Shown piece after piece: positions 63,007 to 64,000 of a DNA stretch of 64,000 nucleotides. The stretch spans positions 310,001 to 374,000 of the forward strand of contig NZ_AP024484.1 in assembly GCF_017347605.1 (NCBI RefSeq), given 5' to 3'. This DNA comes from Prevotella herbatica. Its GTDB lineage: Bacteria > Bacteroidota > Bacteroidia > Bacteroidales > Bacteroidaceae. The notes beneath the pieces are model-generated. The model was given only the letters and a program-made list of their open reading frames with translations. It searched no databases and was not told the origin of the DNA. A program made the position numbers and the translations under genes. Positions within the stretch are counted from its first letter, which is position 1, and every line of letters starts with the position of its first letter.

Positions 63007-64000
63007 ATGAAACGAATAACAATATTGAGTCTTTTGTTATTAATGATTCTAACATCATTCGCCCAAAAGACGATTAATCTGTCTGGTACTTGGGACTTCC
63101 AAATTGACCGTAACGGAAGTTATAATGCATCACAAAAATATGATGATACAATAAAACTGCCTGGGTCTATGCTAACAAATGGCAAAGGTGACTTACCTAG
63201 TATTCATACAAAATGGACTGGCTCATTATATGACTCTTCATACTACTACAATCCATATATGGAGAAATACCGCCACACTGGCAGTATCAAATTTCCGTTC
63301 TTCTTAACTCCTGAACATTATTATGTAGGCTACGCATGGTACCGACAAAATACAAATATTCCAAGAGAATGGAAAAGAAATCGAGTTGTATTATTCCTTG
63401 AACGCCCGCATATAGAAACTACGGTATTCGTAAACGGCAAAGAAGTTGGACACCAAATGTCACTATCCGTTCCACACGAATATGACATAACAGATTATGT
63501 AAAGTTTGGAAAAACCAACAGCATAGCCATAAAGATATACAATGGCATTGAGAATGTTGGTGTAGGACAAGACTCACATTCTGTAACCGACCAGACACAA
63601 GGCAATTGGAATGGTATTGTTGGAAAGATACAACTACGTTCACAAAAAAGTATTTTCACTGTAAAAACATTTCCTGACCTAAACACTGGAAATGTGAAAA
63701 TATTAGTGAATAACAAAGAATACAATCTAAAAATAGACAATCCGCAACCTTGGAGTGAATTTACTCCTAATCTATACACTCGCAGCGTAATATACTGTGG
63801 AGATACAATACCTGTTACTTTCGGATTTAGAAATATCGAAGTAAAAGGACGCGACATTATGCTCAATGGAAAACCGATATACATACGTGGAACAGTAGAA
63901 AACTGTAATTTTCCACTAACAGGATATCCACCTACAGATGTAGAATCATGGAAGAAAATAATTCAGAAATGCAAAGATTATGGAATAAACACGATGCGCT
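63007..64000 (+). CDS. Glycoside hydrolase family 2 protein, 5' part only
   Basis: The frame opens at ATG 63007 and is still open at the window edge (331 codons seen). A signal peptide (MKRITILSLLLLMILTSFA) is followed by INLSGTWDFQIDRNG, the sugar-binding jelly roll (YAWYRQNTNIPREWKRNRVVLFLERPHIETTVFVNG), an Ig-like domain and the beginning of the catalytic barrel (LNGKPIYIRGTVENCNFPLTG). Beta-galactosidase-type enzymes have this order; the catalytic glutamates lie beyond the window, so substrate cannot be inferred. Probably a periplasmic polysaccharide-degrading enzyme. Confidence 0.85.
   Translation, partial: MKRITILSLLLLMILTSFAQKTINLSGTWDFQIDRNGSYNASQKYDDTIKLPGSMLTNGKGDLPSIHTKWTGSLYDSSYYYNPYMEKYRHTGSIKFPFFLTPEHYYVGYAWYRQNTNIPREWKRNRVVLFLERPHIETTVFVNGKEVGHQMSLSVPHEYDITDYVKFGKTNSIAIKIYNGIENVGVGQDSHSVTDQTQGNWNGIVGKIQLRSQKSIFTVKTFPDLNTGNVKILVNNKEYNLKIDNPQPWSEFTPNLYTRSVIYCGDTIPVTFGFRNIEVKGRDIMLNGKPIYIRGTVENCNFPLTGYPPTDVESWKKIIQKCKDYGINTMR

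Overview
This 64-kb window is low-GC DNA from a member of the Bacteroidota, most likely a Prevotella-type bacterium of the Bacteroidales. The evidence is the very frequent TAnnTTTG -7 promoter element, the scarcity of Shine-Dalgarno sequences, FimA/Mfa-type lipoprotein fimbrillins, an LptE-SecG operon headed by a sigma-54-type AAA+ regulator, and tyrosine DNA invertases of a Bacteroides-like family. Assignment below the order is inference. Functions come from reading motifs by eye; no database search was possible.

Left core (1-18.9 kb). Ferritin; tRNA-His; a minus-strand operon (AAA+ regulator, lptE, TPR-like protein, secG); a flippase-like membrane protein overlapping a PdxA homologue that has lost its metal-binding histidines; rlmN; a 1253-residue glycosyltransferase/HIT-like/SpoIID fusion followed by an AmpG-like transporter; agmatine degradation genes aguA-aguB; a FetAB-like pair whose ATPase has lost its Walker A lysine; a 39-codon gene under a promoter-spanning palindrome; and a Nif3/zinc-ribbon pair.

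Accessory region (18.9-36.8 kb). This is the most unusual part. Two parallel modules read leftwards. Module 1 is a complete FimA/Mfa-type fimbrial operon (DUF3575, DUF3868, major fimbrillin, FimB/Mfa2-type anchor, large tip-like protein). Module 2 is a tandem triplication of a small-peptide plus fimbrillin-lipoprotein cassette. Each module is preceded by a ~240-bp segment bounded by ~20-bp inverted repeats with a GTTACTT/AAGTAAC core, and just beyond lies a 292-residue tyrosine DNA invertase. Each segment holds one outward TAnnTTTG promoter that in this assembly points away from the fimbrial genes, so both modules look phase-OFF; inversion would turn them ON. Four surface proteins end in a C-type-lectin-like (DUF1566-like) domain whose last ~40 residues are hypervariable. 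A broken gene resembling avd, the accessory protein of diversity-generating retroelements, lies directly behind one of them, but no reverse transcriptase or template repeat was seen. The intergenic DNA carries several repeat families, a duplicated hairpin element, and three 73-bp tandem repeats that place promoter elements before a stand-alone ftsZ.

Right core (36.9-64 kb). ftsZ; a TolC/HlyD/ABC-2 permease export operon without its own ATPase; mrp; trmB; ilvE; xseBA with a subtilase; a MATE transporter, cytidylate kinase-like protein, phosphoesterase and dTDP-sugar run (rfbB, fdtA, FemAB-like acyltransferase, fdtB) with purT embedded; a probable zinc-uptake locus (TonB receptor, His-rich membrane protein, divergent Fur-family regulator); a 381-bp MITE-like element; and the 5' part of a family 2 glycoside hydrolase that runs off the window.
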